A stretch of 64,000 nt of DNA from Epinephelus fuscoguttatus (lineage: Eukaryota; Chordata; Actinopteri; Perciformes; Serranidae), in contig NC_064773.1 of NCBI RefSeq assembly GCF_011397635.1, forward strand, positions 23,662,449-23,726,448, written 5' to 3'. How positions within the stretch are numbered: the stretch's first letter is position 1; the number at the start of each line of letters is the position of its first letter. The position numbers and the translations under genes are program-made. Below are positions 1 to 12,200 of the stretch, in pieces. The notes beneath the pieces are model-generated. The model saw only the letters and a list, made by a program, of their open reading frames with translations. It was not told the DNA's origin and ran no database searches.

Positions 1-1150
1 GTTCTATCCATGAATTAATATAGAATTTTTTACCTCCATCAGCCTACCTTGGATGCATTTTGGACTGGCTGGCCCGTACCATGGACTTTCATACTAAGTA
101 AGCTGACCTGTCACTGCCTTGTATCCTGATAAAACCAAAGATAATTTCATTTGCATCCAAAAACTATGCAGTGAACAAAAAAAAACAGCAGAATGCAAAA
201 CGTGCAGGTTGAAAATTACCGACAGAGACTAAACAACTTCCAACAAACTTATTTTAGCAAATAAATACAATTAATTCAACTTTATAAACTTAATGCAATA
301 TAACTCTGATGTTAAAATGACATTACATTTAATAAAGAGTGCATTATCATGTTTAGGATTTGTAGCTCAAAGTAGAGGATCTAGGACTTGCATGCAAACT
401 AAAAATGTATCTTTCTCACAAGCTTTTAGTTAGGGTTTTTTTTAATGATTTTTTTGGTTTGTTTGTTTTAGGAATTAGTATTATTATGGTTAGTATCTCC
501 CCTCTTTTAAGAATGACGATAATAATAACAACTTATTTTGTTTGTTTTTATCATGTCCTGCTTGTTTAATGTATGACGCTTGTTGTATGAAATGTGCTAT
601 ATAAATAAAGCTATGACTTGTGAATCTTGACTATGGATTTTATTTGGGACTTGTCTGTCTTGGGGACTTGGATCAGGACTCAAGCACACACACTTCTAAC
701 TTGCAAAACAGTGACTTGGTCCCACCTCTGCTGACTGCTATGATAATGTACCTGCATTACACTGAAAGATAAGGTCCTGTAATTTAACCCAATGTCTCCT
801 GGATCACTACACACGGAAAGTTTAACTGTGTTAGATTTTAATGCATTTCACTTTAATAACTTTAAAGTTAACCTGGTGACCATGAAAGCAAAGTAAAGGT
901 GGTTCATTGATGCTTTACACTGCAGACACTATCAGTGTAGTAAATTGATAAGGGTTGCAGCCAGCTGTACGTTACAGTTTGTCAATGAGCTGGTGCATTT
1001 AAATGCAGTGGGAGGCGGCCACACAGGCCACTATCAACATGACTGCGCAGGAGTTAGCACTTGCCCATTTGGTGCAGAGATGAAATTCCCTTTAACGACT
1101 CCCAGTCAAAGTAGCCAAGTTGCTAACAATAACATTAGCTCGCCTGCTAA
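1..1150. other. AT-rich intergenic stretch, no gene seen
   Basis: No open frame resembles a protein. Around 614-732 the text (repeated 'gacttg' words ending in a 'gacttggtcccacctctg' phrase) matches a dispersed repeat I know from many teleost genomes. The remainder is AT-rich with no recognised structure. Confidence 0.4.
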
Positions 1151-1328
1151 CTAGCTAAACGAGCTAGCCACCCCCTATACGGAGCAAATGGCGTCAAACA
1201 AGACAAGAGCGCCTTATAATTCAAACCAAATGTGTAAAATTAAACACACATTTTGCACATGCACTGAACGCTTTCTCTTCCGTCACCACACAAAGCACAG
1301 AAAACCAAACAAAGCCAAAGAACATACC

Positions 1329-2060
1329 TCGGGTTCACGCACAGTTTTGCTAGTTGAGGAAGACGGTAGCTACCCAGCAGCCGTACAAAGCAATGGCGAT
1401 ATGGCCTGCTAAGTGGCTCTAATTCCGTACACAGTGTTCTCATCCAACGGGCGATACTGGGCTCTGTTCAGCTACTAGTAAAATAAGAAACAGGCCAGCT
1501 TGGTGCCCGTGAAGTTTCGGTTTTGGATTCAACAGAGAACACACGGTTATCTGCTTTGTGGACCATTCATAGGCTAGAGTCGCTGGCTAGCCACAGCCGA
1601 CCAGGAGCACTCAGCAGCGCGAGCAGCACGGACGGCTCATCCCCCAACACAACAATGCGTTTCAGCAGACAACTCCCACCCGTACGCACTACTCTACGTG
1701 TGACGCTGGAGGTCATGTTGGTGGTGAGTCGTAGATTTCACACAAAAGCCCATCTGTCACAATCAATGCGTTGCCTTTTGTCGACCCTTACTAGCTGTAC
1801 GCAGGCAAAGCTCCGTACAAAGCGCAAGTAGCAGTGTCTGGGTGAAAGCTGAGAGACACAACTATCTCGGATCGGGAAATGAGTTTCAGACTGGTCTGAC
1901 TGTCTGTCATGCTCCGGGCTATTGATTCAGCATTTCTCGTCTCGTCACAGAGGATTGTCACGGGACACAGGCAGAGCAACAACAAACCAGTATGCCCCAC
2001 CCTGGTGACCAGTTCGCCCCAAACGCTATTCTTAAGGTCACGAGAGCCGTCGGTTAGAGC
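1329..2060 (-). promoter_or_regulatory. CpG-rich block with a minus-strand splice donor; possible first exon and promoter of the left-hand neighbour
   Basis: Between about 1330 and 2060 CpG dinucleotides are frequent (about 40 by eye), against a CpG-poor surrounding. On the minus strand a good donor (CCCGAG|GTATGT) places an exon end at 1328. This looks like a CpG promoter with a 5' noncoding or short coding first exon transcribed leftward out of the window. In human the gene left of ZBED4 is BRD1, transcribed away from it, which would fit. No BRD1 coding sequence is visible, so that identity is inference from synteny only. It could instead be an unrelated CpG patch. Confidence 0.35.
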
Positions 2061-2276
2061 AGTTTAACGAACTGTGGTGATACAATCATATAATTACTAT
2101 GCTGCTGTTTCCTGTTCCAGAGTGACCGTGAATGCAACACACAGCAGCAGTAACTGAGTCAGTGAGCAGTAATTACTCTGTAGTAACAAGCTGCATTATG
2201 GGATGTCGATTTTTATTGTTTTAAATAAACAAATAATCATCACTTAAGTTATTTTTTTGTTACGTTCCCTAATATT

Positions 2277-2440
2277 TCTAATAATAATAATAATAACAAT
2301 AATAATTATTAGTAGTACAATTATTATCATTATTAACTGTTAATAATAATAATTATTATTATTACAATCATCATTATAAACTGTTACTACTACTACTACT
2401 ACTACTAATAATAATAATAATAATTATTATTATTATTATT
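2277..2440. repeat. Trinucleotide microsatellite (AAT/ATT with an ACT run)
   Basis: Runs of AAT/ATT are broken by an (ACT)n tract near 2385-2406. The composition is simple repeat with no gene. Confidence 0.9.
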
Positions 2441-2717
2441 ATGCTTCAAGCACGTAATTTCATGCTTTTTAAATATTTTTTATGCAACAATTTATTTCTT
2501 TTCTGTATCAATTTATGGTGTATATATCTCTAATGTTCTGTTTCTTTGTTTGCTAAGAATATGACTGTATATTAATAATAATAACAATTATTATTCTATA
2601 TTTTTAGTGAACGTAACTATTATGCTTCAAGGGTGTAATTTCATGCTTTCTAGAAATTTTTTATGCACCAATTTATTTCTTTTCTGCATCAATTTATGGT
2701 GTAAATGACTCTAATTT
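2441..2717. repeat. Diverged tandem duplication, period about 181 bp
   Basis: The segment beginning 'atgcttcaag' at 2441 recurs at 2622. Both copies then read through the same landmarks (a 'taatttcatgcttt' word, 'caatttatttcttttctg', 'atcaatttatggtgta'). Copies run about 2441-2536 and 2622-2717 and differ by scattered substitutions. They are separated by an AAT-type spacer, so this is an old local duplication. Confidence 0.75.
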
Positions 2718-3484
2718 TGTCAAAATAAAATTCCTGTGTGACTCTCGTGTTTACATGTTTGTTTGGTTTTTCTTTTGTTTGTTTTTTTTGGGTGGGCAAG
2801 TGGGGGAGTACACTGTTATAGGCTATAACATTTGTTACTTGTTAAAGTAACAAATCACAATAGACCAATTGGTCTTGTCAGGTCAGTAATTCTGATCTTA
2901 TGAGTGAAAAGTCAAAGTAATGCACCATTTCATGTAGCATAATGCTTTATTTACACAATGAAAATAAAAAAATGTACATAAAAAGATGAAGAGATAAAAA
3001 ATAATGGGCAAACATAAATTCAATTCAATGTAGTAGAACTTAATTTATCCTGAAGGAAATTCTTGTGCCAAAGAATGCTTTAAATTACAGTAACACTAAG
3101 TATGATAAGCACAGTTTAACGTTCACAACCAGTAACAACCGGACAACCATGGGGTTCCCTGGGTCAGGGTCACTCACTGGGCCCAGTTTTAGAACAATAG
3201 AGTATTAAATATGTGGCAAAATATACAATATAAGAAGTGTTTTCAAGGAGCAAAAGCAAAAACCAGCGCCTTATAGAGTAATAATAGGAGTAACATACGT
3301 AGAGGAGTTACTAAAAATGAACTAAAACAGAATGCACCCGATAATCAATGTTATATTGAATTTGATATAACAATCAGAAGTAGCATTGTATTATATATAA
3401 ACAACATTAAAATAAATTAATTGCAAATCAAACTCATTACATGAGGCTATAGTCTTCACAGATTTTGAGTCTTATATTTTTATC

Positions 3485-3892
3485 TATAAAGCAATATTGG
3501 ATAAACTTCCTGCCTACTTCTGCACCCTTCTGTGTATCAGCTCTGGTAGTTTCCAGCTACGCTCCTCCAGGTGGATGCTTTTTAATGTACCCAGGTTTTA
3601 ACAGATCTGGGGAAAACTGCTACTCTGCACCATAAACATGGAACAATCTCCAAATGCATCTCAAATAAGAAACACTTATATCCATTGATGAATTTAAGGG
3701 CATCATAAAAAATGTGGTGATAGAGACATGTGCTTGTGTTTCTTGAGAGGCCACTATGTTTGAATAGTTGTTGTTTTATTGTGGGTTTTTGCGTTGTATG
3801 TTGTATATGCTGGATTTAAAATGTGTTCTTCTGATTGGCCTCGACCAGGTCTCTCTTGTAAAAGAGATTTTCAATCTCAGTGGGACTGTCTA
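3485..3892 (+). mobile_element. 3' end of an L2-like non-LTR retrotransposon, decayed
   Basis: The conceptual translation holds the C-terminal reverse-transcriptase tail seen in fish LINEs: a 'KLPAYF' start, then 'NVPRF', then, after a +1 frame shift, 'TWNNLQ' and a Lys-rich end. The DNA continues into the noncoding tail I associate with teleost L2-type elements, with a small hairpin (AAAAGAGATTTTCAATCTC) near 3859-3878. Stops and at least one frameshift make it dead. Clade assignment is from memory; only the LINE character is firm. Confidence 0.65.
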
Positions 3893-3950
3893 GTTACGTA
3901 AGTAAGTAAATAAATACATAAATAAATGAATAAATAAATACAAATAAAGT

Positions 3951-5470
3951 AAATTAAATTTTGTTGTATCAAATGTGAGCATCTCATTTTCTTAAAAAAA
4001 TAAATAATAATGATAATAATAAACAGGTCATACCCCCAAAAAGGTCTGACTAAAGGTACATTCTCCAAATAAATAAATAAACTAATCAAGTGAATTAAAT
4101 TTTGTTGTATCAAATGCGAGTATTTCATTCTCTGTGAACTACTACTACTACTACTACAACTACTACTACTATTACTAATAATAATAATACTAGTAAGAAA
4201 CAGGTGAACCCCCAGAAAGTCTGACTAATGGTACAGTCTCCAAAAAGATGACTTGTCTTTCCTCTGTTGTGGCATATGGAACAAAAATAGTCAATATTTA
4301 GCTTAAAAATTGTAAATTTTTAAGGTAAATTCAATTGTGTTGTATCTAATGTGAGCATTTCATTTGATGTTAAAAAAAATAAATAAAAAAATAAATATTA
4401 CTAACATTAATAATAATAAATAGGTCATACCCAAAAAAAAGTCTAACTAAAGGTACATTCTCCAAAAATAAATAAATTAATAAAATAAATAAAATAAAAT
4501 AATGACGTAAATTAAATTTTGTTGTATATAATATGAGCCTTTTATTTTCTGTAACAAAAAATAAAATAAATTAAAATTATAATAAAAATGACATTAATAA
4601 TAATAATAATAATAAACATGTCATACCCCCCAAAAAAGTCTGACTAAGGGCACATTCTCAAAAAATAAATAAATACATAAAATAATGAAGTAAATTAGAT
4701 TTTGTTGTATCAAATGTGAGCATCTCATTTTCTTAAAAAAATAAATAATAATGATAATAATAAACAGGTCATACCCCCATAAAAGTCTGACTAAAGGTAC
4801 ATTCTCCAAATAAATAAATACATTAATTAATTAATGAAGTGAATTGAATTTTGTTGTATCAAATTTGAGTATTTCATTCTCTGTGAACTACTACTACTAC
4901 TACTATTACTAATGATAATAATACTAGTAAGAAACAGGTGAACCCCCAAAAAGTCTGACTAAAGGTACAGTCTCCAAAAAGATGATTTGTCTTTTCTCTG
5001 TTGTGGCATATGGAACTAAAACCGTCAACATTTAGCTTAAAAAGTAAGTAAATTCAATTGTTGTATCTAATGTGAGCATTTCATTTTATGTTAAAAAATA
5101 AATAAAAAAATAAATAAAATAATAATAATAATAATAATAATAAATAGGTCATACCCCCAAAAAGTCTGACTAAAGGTACACTCTCTAAAAATAAGTAAAT
5201 TAATAAAATAAATAAAATAAAATAATGAGGTAAATTAAAATTTGTTGTATATAATATGAGCCTTTTATTTTCTGTAACAAAAAGAAAATAAATTAAAATT
5301 AAAATAAAAAATGGTTATAATAATAATAATAATAATCATAATAAACATACCCCCCAAAAAAGTCTGACTAAAGGCACATTCTCAAAAAATAAATAAATAC
5401 ATAAAATAATGAAGTAAATTAGATTTTGTTGTATCAGATGTAAGTATTTCATTTTCTGTCCAAATAAATA
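3951..5470. repeat. Higher-order tandem repeat: four diverged monomers per unit of about 725-750 bp
   Basis: The phrase 'ttgttgtat' followed by a 'gag..ttcatt' word and later 'gtctgactaa..g.acattctc' recurs eight to nine times. Successive monomers differ clearly (types A, B, C, D, roughly 140, 240, 175 and 185 bp), but each type reappears about 740 bp later. A is at 3963 and 4704, with a truncated third copy at 5428. B is at 4104 and 4853 and carries a unique ACT run and a 'ttctctgttgtggcatatgga' phrase. C is near 4333 and 5058. D is at 4521 and 5244. The array starts right after the LINE tail. Monomers are joined by AAAT/AAT microsatellite. Confidence 0.85.
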
Positions 5471-5699
5471 AATAAATAATAATAATTAATAATATTAATA
5501 ATTATTATTAATTAATAATAACAATGACACCTATGTGAAACAAAAAAGAAAATCCTGGTTAATAATACCCATGTTTTTCCCCACACTATACCAATATACA
5601 AAATATTCCAAACAAAAATAGAAGCAGATTTACCAATCGTGGCCCTCTGTATTGATTCTCTTATCCATGTATTATTAGTTTTTATAGTAAAGAAACAAG

Positions 5700-5933
5700 G
5701 ATGTGTGGGGACACATCCTCCCCGTCACCATGCTGAGGACCCTGCGCCCAGTGACATCATTAAAACATGTTCCTTCCGTCCGACGCTGTGTGGAGCTGCT
5801 CCGGCCGAACGTGAACTGCTAGCTAACCAGGAGACAAAAGCAACAAAGTGAACCCCCCCTCCGGATCAATCAAATGTGTCATATTTAACTGTTTAGGAGC
5901 CGAAACCCTGCGATCCCACCGTCGCACTTCACA
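5700..5933 (+). promoter_or_regulatory. ZBED4: ZBED4 promoter region and noncoding first exon
   Basis: GC- and CpG-rich sequence rises abruptly out of AT-rich repeats. A strong donor (ACA|GTAAGTA) ends the exon at 5933. A CRE-like TGACATCA lies at 5752-5759. There is no coding start in the right frame, so the exon should be 5' UTR, spliced to the acceptor at 9080/9081. The transcription start is not visible directly; between about 5750 and 5850 is a reasonable guess. Confidence 0.6.
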
Positions 5934-7572
5934 GTAAGTACACCGAGCACATGTACGTGTCCGAGGCGGCTTTAATGTGGTCGGGTCGTCGTGGTGAGAG
6001 CTGGTCTGATTCGGATCCCGTGTGGTTCGTGTGTTGCCACGGCTGGGTTCTGCCTCGCCAGGTTAGCTAGTGTGTCCTGTGTGTGGCCTAGCTGGCAGCT
6101 AACCAGCTAGCAGTCGTGCTGTGGTCCGAAATGAACCCAAACTGGACATTGAAACGTTACTTGGATAGTTATAGAAGTTGAATTGTCTCGAATATTTACG
6201 CTAAGAATCCATGTGACAGAAGTGTTGAAGCCCGTGTGTTGTTTTTGTGTGTTTATTTGCTTTGCGGCTAACCCAGTTAGCACCAGGATAGCCACCGTGG
6301 TGTTTACTGATGATGTAGCGTAACTGCCAACAATGTCTAATTGTAACGTTAAATATTAATTGCTGTGAAGGTCGCACAGCTTTGGGGGGTTTTGTAGCTG
6401 TTATTCAACGAGGGTAAAGCGAAAGCCGGTGTGTAGGTGACCGTTTACAACTTGTGTGTCATGTGAAGATGAAAGCTAGTGAGCGTTGGCTATTTTCTGC
6501 TGTCCTCTCGCATCTTCCTGACTAGCACTTAAGCCAAACCCGGAAAACTGCTCTCTTAGGAAATGGCTCCACGCTACTGAGTGCCTGTTTAAATGAAATA
6601 CTGTTTTAATACTAAAGAATTAAGTTAGATATGGCGGCCACATTCATGCTGATAGATTAAAATGAATGACTTTTTTTTATAGTTATTTATTAGTACAAGC
6701 CAGTCTGCAGTTGGGTGTAATTGTGTGTTTAGGCTAATATTCCCAGAGCTAATGTGTCTTGTATGTACACATTCTGTATATTGAGCAATGTTAACCCCCT
6801 TGTAGGGCTTGCCTGTGTTGTTTGTTCTTGTATTGTAAAGGTTAGGCTAGATGTTGTTGTTGAAAAGGAGTCTCCATATATTCCCTTACTTATTTTATCC
6901 TGTATGTACAAAAGGCTTGGTTGTAACTGCATTGGTTTGAAGTAACACAATACTTCCTGACATAAAGAAAATAATTGTACGTAGACTTAACATTGAGTGC
7001 TGAGTGAGGCACCGGTCATTTGACCTGATCCCACAGCCAGTGGTGTACCTGCGATCAAGGTACAAAGAGATTTGTTAACAAAATACACAACATAGTCGCC
7101 TAGTTACCAGTGTGTTTTGTACACCTAGTTAAAACTAATGTGGGCTAGTTCAACAGCCCTGTCATAAAGACTACTTTTATGACGATTACAATGTCTTTTT
7201 TTATATTCAACTCAGTGGTCATTGTGGAGGCTGTAGATTGTGGTGCTGTTATACTGTTTTGCATTACATTTAGGTGTTTTTAATATTTGAACACTGCATT
7301 TGTATCAGTGAGGGTCGACAAATATTAACAAGACCTCGCTATAGCAGAGTATTTTAATCTTCATTATGGCAGTGTTTATGAAAGGGTTGTTGTAAATGGA
7401 TTACTACAGCGAGGTGGAACTAATGATCTGGCATCTGAATATATGATTTTGGCACATTTCACTGTGTGTATTGATAAACGTTGTAACAAGGTGCCGATAA
7501 TGCACTAATAGTCTAATAGGTAGAGTGATATAAATATGCCAATATTGGCCTATCACAGATCTATAATAGTAG

Positions 7573-7882
7573 TAGGGCTGCAACTAATGATTATTTTCAT
7601 TGTCAGCTAATCTGTCCATTATTTCTTTGATAAGTCAACTAATCATTTTATCCAAAAATGTGATAAAATGTTGTTCTGTCTCTCCCAAGCCCCAAAATCA
7701 TGTCATCTAATGTCTTGTTTTGTACTCACACCAAAGGGTTTTAGTTCACCATCATGGGAGAGTGTGTAAAGCTGCCAATATTTGAACGTAAGAAGCTGCA
7801 ATAAGAGTATTTTGGGGTACTTTTACAGTACTTTCATATATTATTTTAATAGTCGATTAGTCGACTGATTGTTGCAGCCCTA
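7573..7882. mobile_element. MITE with 'tagggctgcaac' inverted ends
   Basis: The left end TAGGGCTGCAAC and right end GTTGCAGCCCTA are perfect inverted repeats of 12 bp. The flanking arms carry the 'attattttcattgt' and 'tagtcgattagtcgact' words of a very common teleost nonautonomous DNA transposon. No open frame is present. Both ends abut TA, which may be the target duplication; an 8-bp duplication is not convincing. A second copy is in an ALG12 intron. Confidence 0.8.
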
Positions 7883-8585
7883 AATGGTAGCGGTGAATAT
7901 GTTGTCCGATACGCACCGTTGTGAAAGAAAAAGCTGCTTTGGATAATTTAGAATTAACAAATCCCCAATTAAGTTTATTGTTTCAGTGAACTCATGTCGT
8001 TTTTAACAGTTAACCTTAGTGTTACACTGTAAAAATTCCTGCCTCCATTACATATCTTTGTCATGTGTTTGATTGCAAAAGAAAACATGTTTTGCATATA
8101 TTTAGATAATGTACACGTAATATAGGCCGACTTGTCAATATCGATGGTGACCCCAAAAACTCAGTAAAGGTTGGGCCTTACTAGTAAGATCTTAATGTTA
8201 CGGCAAAACATAGCAGACTGCCTCTGCAAATATGAGTCACTACTGCAGGTTGCTTCTTTTTCAAACAGATGCTATTGCCTAAGACGTGCTAATCAGTGCG
8301 ATCAGCTGCTGAACTGTTATGGTGTTTTACTGTGGTTCATTTTCAGTTGTGCATAGATCTGCTGTTCATGAGGCAGTTAAACATAACGGAATGTTACAGT
8401 TACAGCATACAGATAAAATCTCAAAACTGAAAATTCTAAATTAACAGTATAAAAATTGATTATTTCTGTGGTAAGCATGACTGTTGCAGTACACAGGAAA
8501 CAATTTGCATACCATTTGAAGAGGAGTAAAGATAGAGCATTAAATACGTGATGATAAGTGGAGGCTGTAATTAGTCAGAAGGCTT

Positions 8586-8738
8586 ACCCATTGAGCAACA
8601 GTTCCATGGAAGACGCTTGGAGAGGTATTCCAGCTCTTGATGGATGGGCCTGATTTGCACATCTAAGCTGTGAGCCAGATCCTGGAGAAACCCACGAAGG
8701 TGGGGGACCTGAAAGCTGGGCTGAATATGTACATGTAA
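8586..8738 (-). other. Exon-like patch on the minus strand inside ZBED4 intron 1
   Basis: On the minus strand a near-consensus donor (AATGG|GTAAGCC) lies at 8585/8586, preceded by an open frame of about 50 codons rich in Leu, His and Gln. Local GC is clearly above the surrounding intron. The acceptor side (ATATTCAG near 8738) has a weak pyrimidine tract. I do not recognise the peptide. It may be a decayed exon, a repeat fragment or chance. Confidence 0.2.
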
Positions 8739-9080
8739 ATGAGACTGTAGCCTCATAATGACTACTTAATACTGTGTTCAGGCGGTGCTTGACAACTTGT
8801 TAACATGGCCATGTTTGTTATTACCAAAATTAGAGTTGTCAGTAAGGGCATTTTACGGAACATGATTTTAGAGCAGGAGTTGTCACTTTAAACGCACCTC
8901 ATCATTTGTTGTTGCCAAACCTCGTATAAACAACCTGTTCAACCAGTTTGGAAAATAAGAAGGAAAGTAAAATGTCATGTACAGGACTTCTGTGTAATTG
9001 CAAAATACTTGTATCACCTTGTTGTGGAGTCTTGTTATTTCCAAAGAATACACTTTGATATATTCTCTCTGTCTCTCTAG

Positions 9081-9273
9081 GTTGTGTGCTGAGAGGTGGG
9101 ACTACTTCAGTCATAAATGGGGAGGGACAAGCAGGCACCCTGTGTCCCAGAGAGCCACACACTCACCACAACACCTGCTTGAGAGTTGCAGAATTGATGA
9201 CTACACCTAAAAAAGCTGATCACATTTGACAACGCAGACCTGACTATTCTACAGAAACCCTTGGGCTGCTGCC
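9081..9273 (+). other. ZBED4: ZBED4 5' UTR in exon 2
   Basis: Exon 2 begins after the acceptor CTCTCTAG (ending 9080). It runs 193 bp before an ATG in a strong initiation context (GCTGCCATGG). There is one upstream in-exon ATG, but it is followed by early stops. Confidence 0.7.
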
Positions 9274-12200
9274 ATGGATGGGGAGGAAGAGGTGTCTCAC
9301 ATGAGTGAGGATATGGTCAGTGAACCTAATGGCTCCATAGAAAGTAAAAAAAGAGAAGCGAAAGGGACCTGCCTGAAAATTGAGGGCCAGGATGGCTACG
9401 TGTTCAAATCTTACAGCATTAACCCTCACGATGATGCAAAGTCACCTGCTTGTTCCTCAATAACACTGGATAAAGACTCTCCCCCTTCTCTCCATTTATC
9501 TCCTCAGGATGACAAACAGTTGGAATCAGACAAAGCAAGTGAGGCTGATCCAGCTTCTCCCGCTCTTTCAAACAAATGCCTAAACACTGATACTGAGGGA
9601 AATGCGGAGAATGAAAACTACGAAAATGGGAATGAAGAAAGTGAACATATCAAAGAGGAGACTGTGGATGCAAATGGAATGGAGGATGAAACCCAGGATG
9701 ATGAAAGGCTAACATTTGGTAGCTCAGTTGGCCCTTTTGCGACTAGAGATGTTGATGAGTACAGTAACATACTAAGTGGATACACAAGCACCCTTTATGA
9801 TGTTGCCATGGACGCTGTCACTCAGAGCCTTCTGTCGTCTATGAGGAGTAACACCAACCCGAGGAAAAAATCTCCTGCATGGAATCATTTCTGCATATCA
9901 CCACGAGACAGTACCAAAGCAATCTGTTTATACTGCATGAAAGAGTTCAGCCGGGGTAAGAATGAGAAAGACCTCAGTACAAGTTGCTTAATGAGGCACG
10001 TACGAAGGGCTCACCCCACTGTGCTTTTACAAGACGGAGCAGACGCGTCCTCGAATAATCTGGCTGGCTCCCTCGCCTCATCTTTGATACCTCCATCCCC
10101 AAACTCACCAAAAAACGGAGACTTGACAAATAACGTTATTTCTTCTGCCTCAAAGAACACTTCACCGTCCACCTCCTCAGCTGAGAATTCAGATCTGTCA
10201 TCCAAAGAAGTGTTACCCAAAGTCGAACCAAAACTAGAACTGTATGCCAACGCTGACACAGTTAGCAGCACGCTCTCATCTTCACATTCCAATGACAACA
10301 ACCTTGAAGACATGTCAGACGGTGGGCCCGAGCGCCTCCCTGGGACCCCAAAAGGCTCGAGTTCCCGCCGGAGATCAGCTGTATGGAAACACTTCTACCT
10401 GTCACCTGCTGACAATTCCAAAGCAGTATGTATCCATTGCATGAATGAATTCAGTCGGGGTAAAAATGGGAAGGATTTAGGGACAAGCTGTCTTATTCGT
10501 CACATGTGGAGGGCCCACAAAGAAGTTGTCATTGAGGAAAATGGACAGGGCAATCACATTCCCCCACCCTACACAAACCCGCCCTCTCTACTGCCCCGCA
10601 CACAACTACAGGATCCACTGGAAGTTAAAAAAGAATCACCCCTTCTTCCATCCTCCCCAGAAACCATATCAGATGACTTACCCCAAAGCATGGAGGAAAG
10701 CATGGATATAAAAGATGAATCTGATGAGGTGATGCATCTATCAGGGCCAGAATCCTCTCTAAATCTCTCCTTCAAAACTCAGGGGGAGGATACACCCCTA
10801 ACTTCCTCACCATGCGACCTCTCTGAGGGCCCCAGCCTCAATCAGGATCACTCAGTTTTCCAGCAAAACAAGAGGATCATGAAACGGGTGAAATCTGAAG
10901 TGTGGCACCATTTCATAGTGTCGCCAGTTGACCAGTTAAAAGCACTGTGCCGTTACTGTCCATGCGTCATCAGTCGGGGGAAACGAGGTGACTTTGGTAC
11001 AAGCTGTCTGATGCGGCATCTGATGAGACGCCACCCAGACGTCCTCAAAAACCAAAAAAGCACAGATGAGAAGGAATCCTCCCCTCATCCCTACACCAGT
11101 CTCACCGCAACGGACGCAGTTTCAACCAAAGAAACTGAGAGCCCTGCCAGTGAGAAAAAGCCACAAACACTGCCCGTTTTCAGTAAAAAGACGTCAAAAC
11201 TGTGGAACCATTTCTCTATTTCACCCGCTGACCCCACAAAAGTGGTTTGTTTGCACTGTGGCCGCACAATTAGCAGAGGCAAAAAGACCACAAACCTTGG
11301 CACAAGCTGCCTCTTCAGGCACATGCAGAGATTTCACGGTCATGTTCTTGAAAGTAACAATACTATCTCAGGTGATGTGCCGTCTGCTGAAATTCATGTT
11401 AAACAAGAGCTCATGGACACTTCTGTTTATGAAACGGAACAGAACCGTGAGAGGTTTGATGAACACCACCCGGTTGCCAAAAAAATCACCAAACTTATTG
11501 CAGAAATGCTCGCACTGGATCTTCAGCCATCAGCTATGGTGGAGAATGCTGGACTGAACAGACTACTAGAGTACCTCCAGCCTCAGTATTCTCTACCACC
11601 TTCTTCTTACTTTACCAGCACTGCCATACCGGATATGTACGAAAGGGTGAAGGACGTTGTGCTGACCCATCTGAAAGAGGCTGAAGGTGGTGTCGTCCAC
11701 TTCACAACTAGTATTTGGGTCAATAGCCAGACAAGGGAATACCTGACCCTAACTGCCCACTGGGCGACTTATGAGTCAAGTGTCAGACCCCAGGGTCAGG
11801 ACTTTCACTGCTCCGCTCTCCTAAGTGTCTCACAAATAGACTGTGATCATGATATGCATGACATCCCAAAGCAGCTCGAGTATCTGTGGGATTCTTGGAT
11901 CACCTCATCAGGGCTGAAAAAGGGGTTCACTGTAACTGATAACAACACCATCAGAAACACCTTGGAGGACCATGGCCATGTCACCATGCAGTGTTTCGGA
12001 CACACTATAGACCTCATTGTTAGCGAAGCCATAAAGAGCCAGAGAATGGTTCAGAACCTTCTGAGTATTGCACGAAAGATCTGTGAACGTGTGCACCGCT
12101 CAGCAAAGGCCAAGGAGAAGCTGGCTGAGCTTCAGAGGGTCCACCAGCTGCCGGAGAACCAACTGATACAGGATGTTCCTTCCAAATGGAGGACCTCCTT

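Larger units (their letters stand above)
5934..9080 (+). other. ZBED4 intron 1 (5' UTR intron)
   Basis: It runs from the GTAAGT donor at 5934 to a polypyrimidine tract and TAG ending at 9080. The first kilobase stays CpG-containing and could carry regulatory sequence. It contains a MITE (7573-7882) and a short exon-like patch on the opposite strand (8586-8738). No other gene is seen. Confidence 0.6.

Noticed and set aside
3877-4809. Hydrophobic Ile/Tyr/Phe-rich minus-strand frames resembling membrane proteins
   Set aside because: They are translations of AAT/AAAT-rich tandem repeat monomers.
11066-11557. 163-codon frame overlapping ZBED4 in another phase
   Set aside because: A shadow of the fourth BED finger region; the ZBED4 frame is clearly the coding one.
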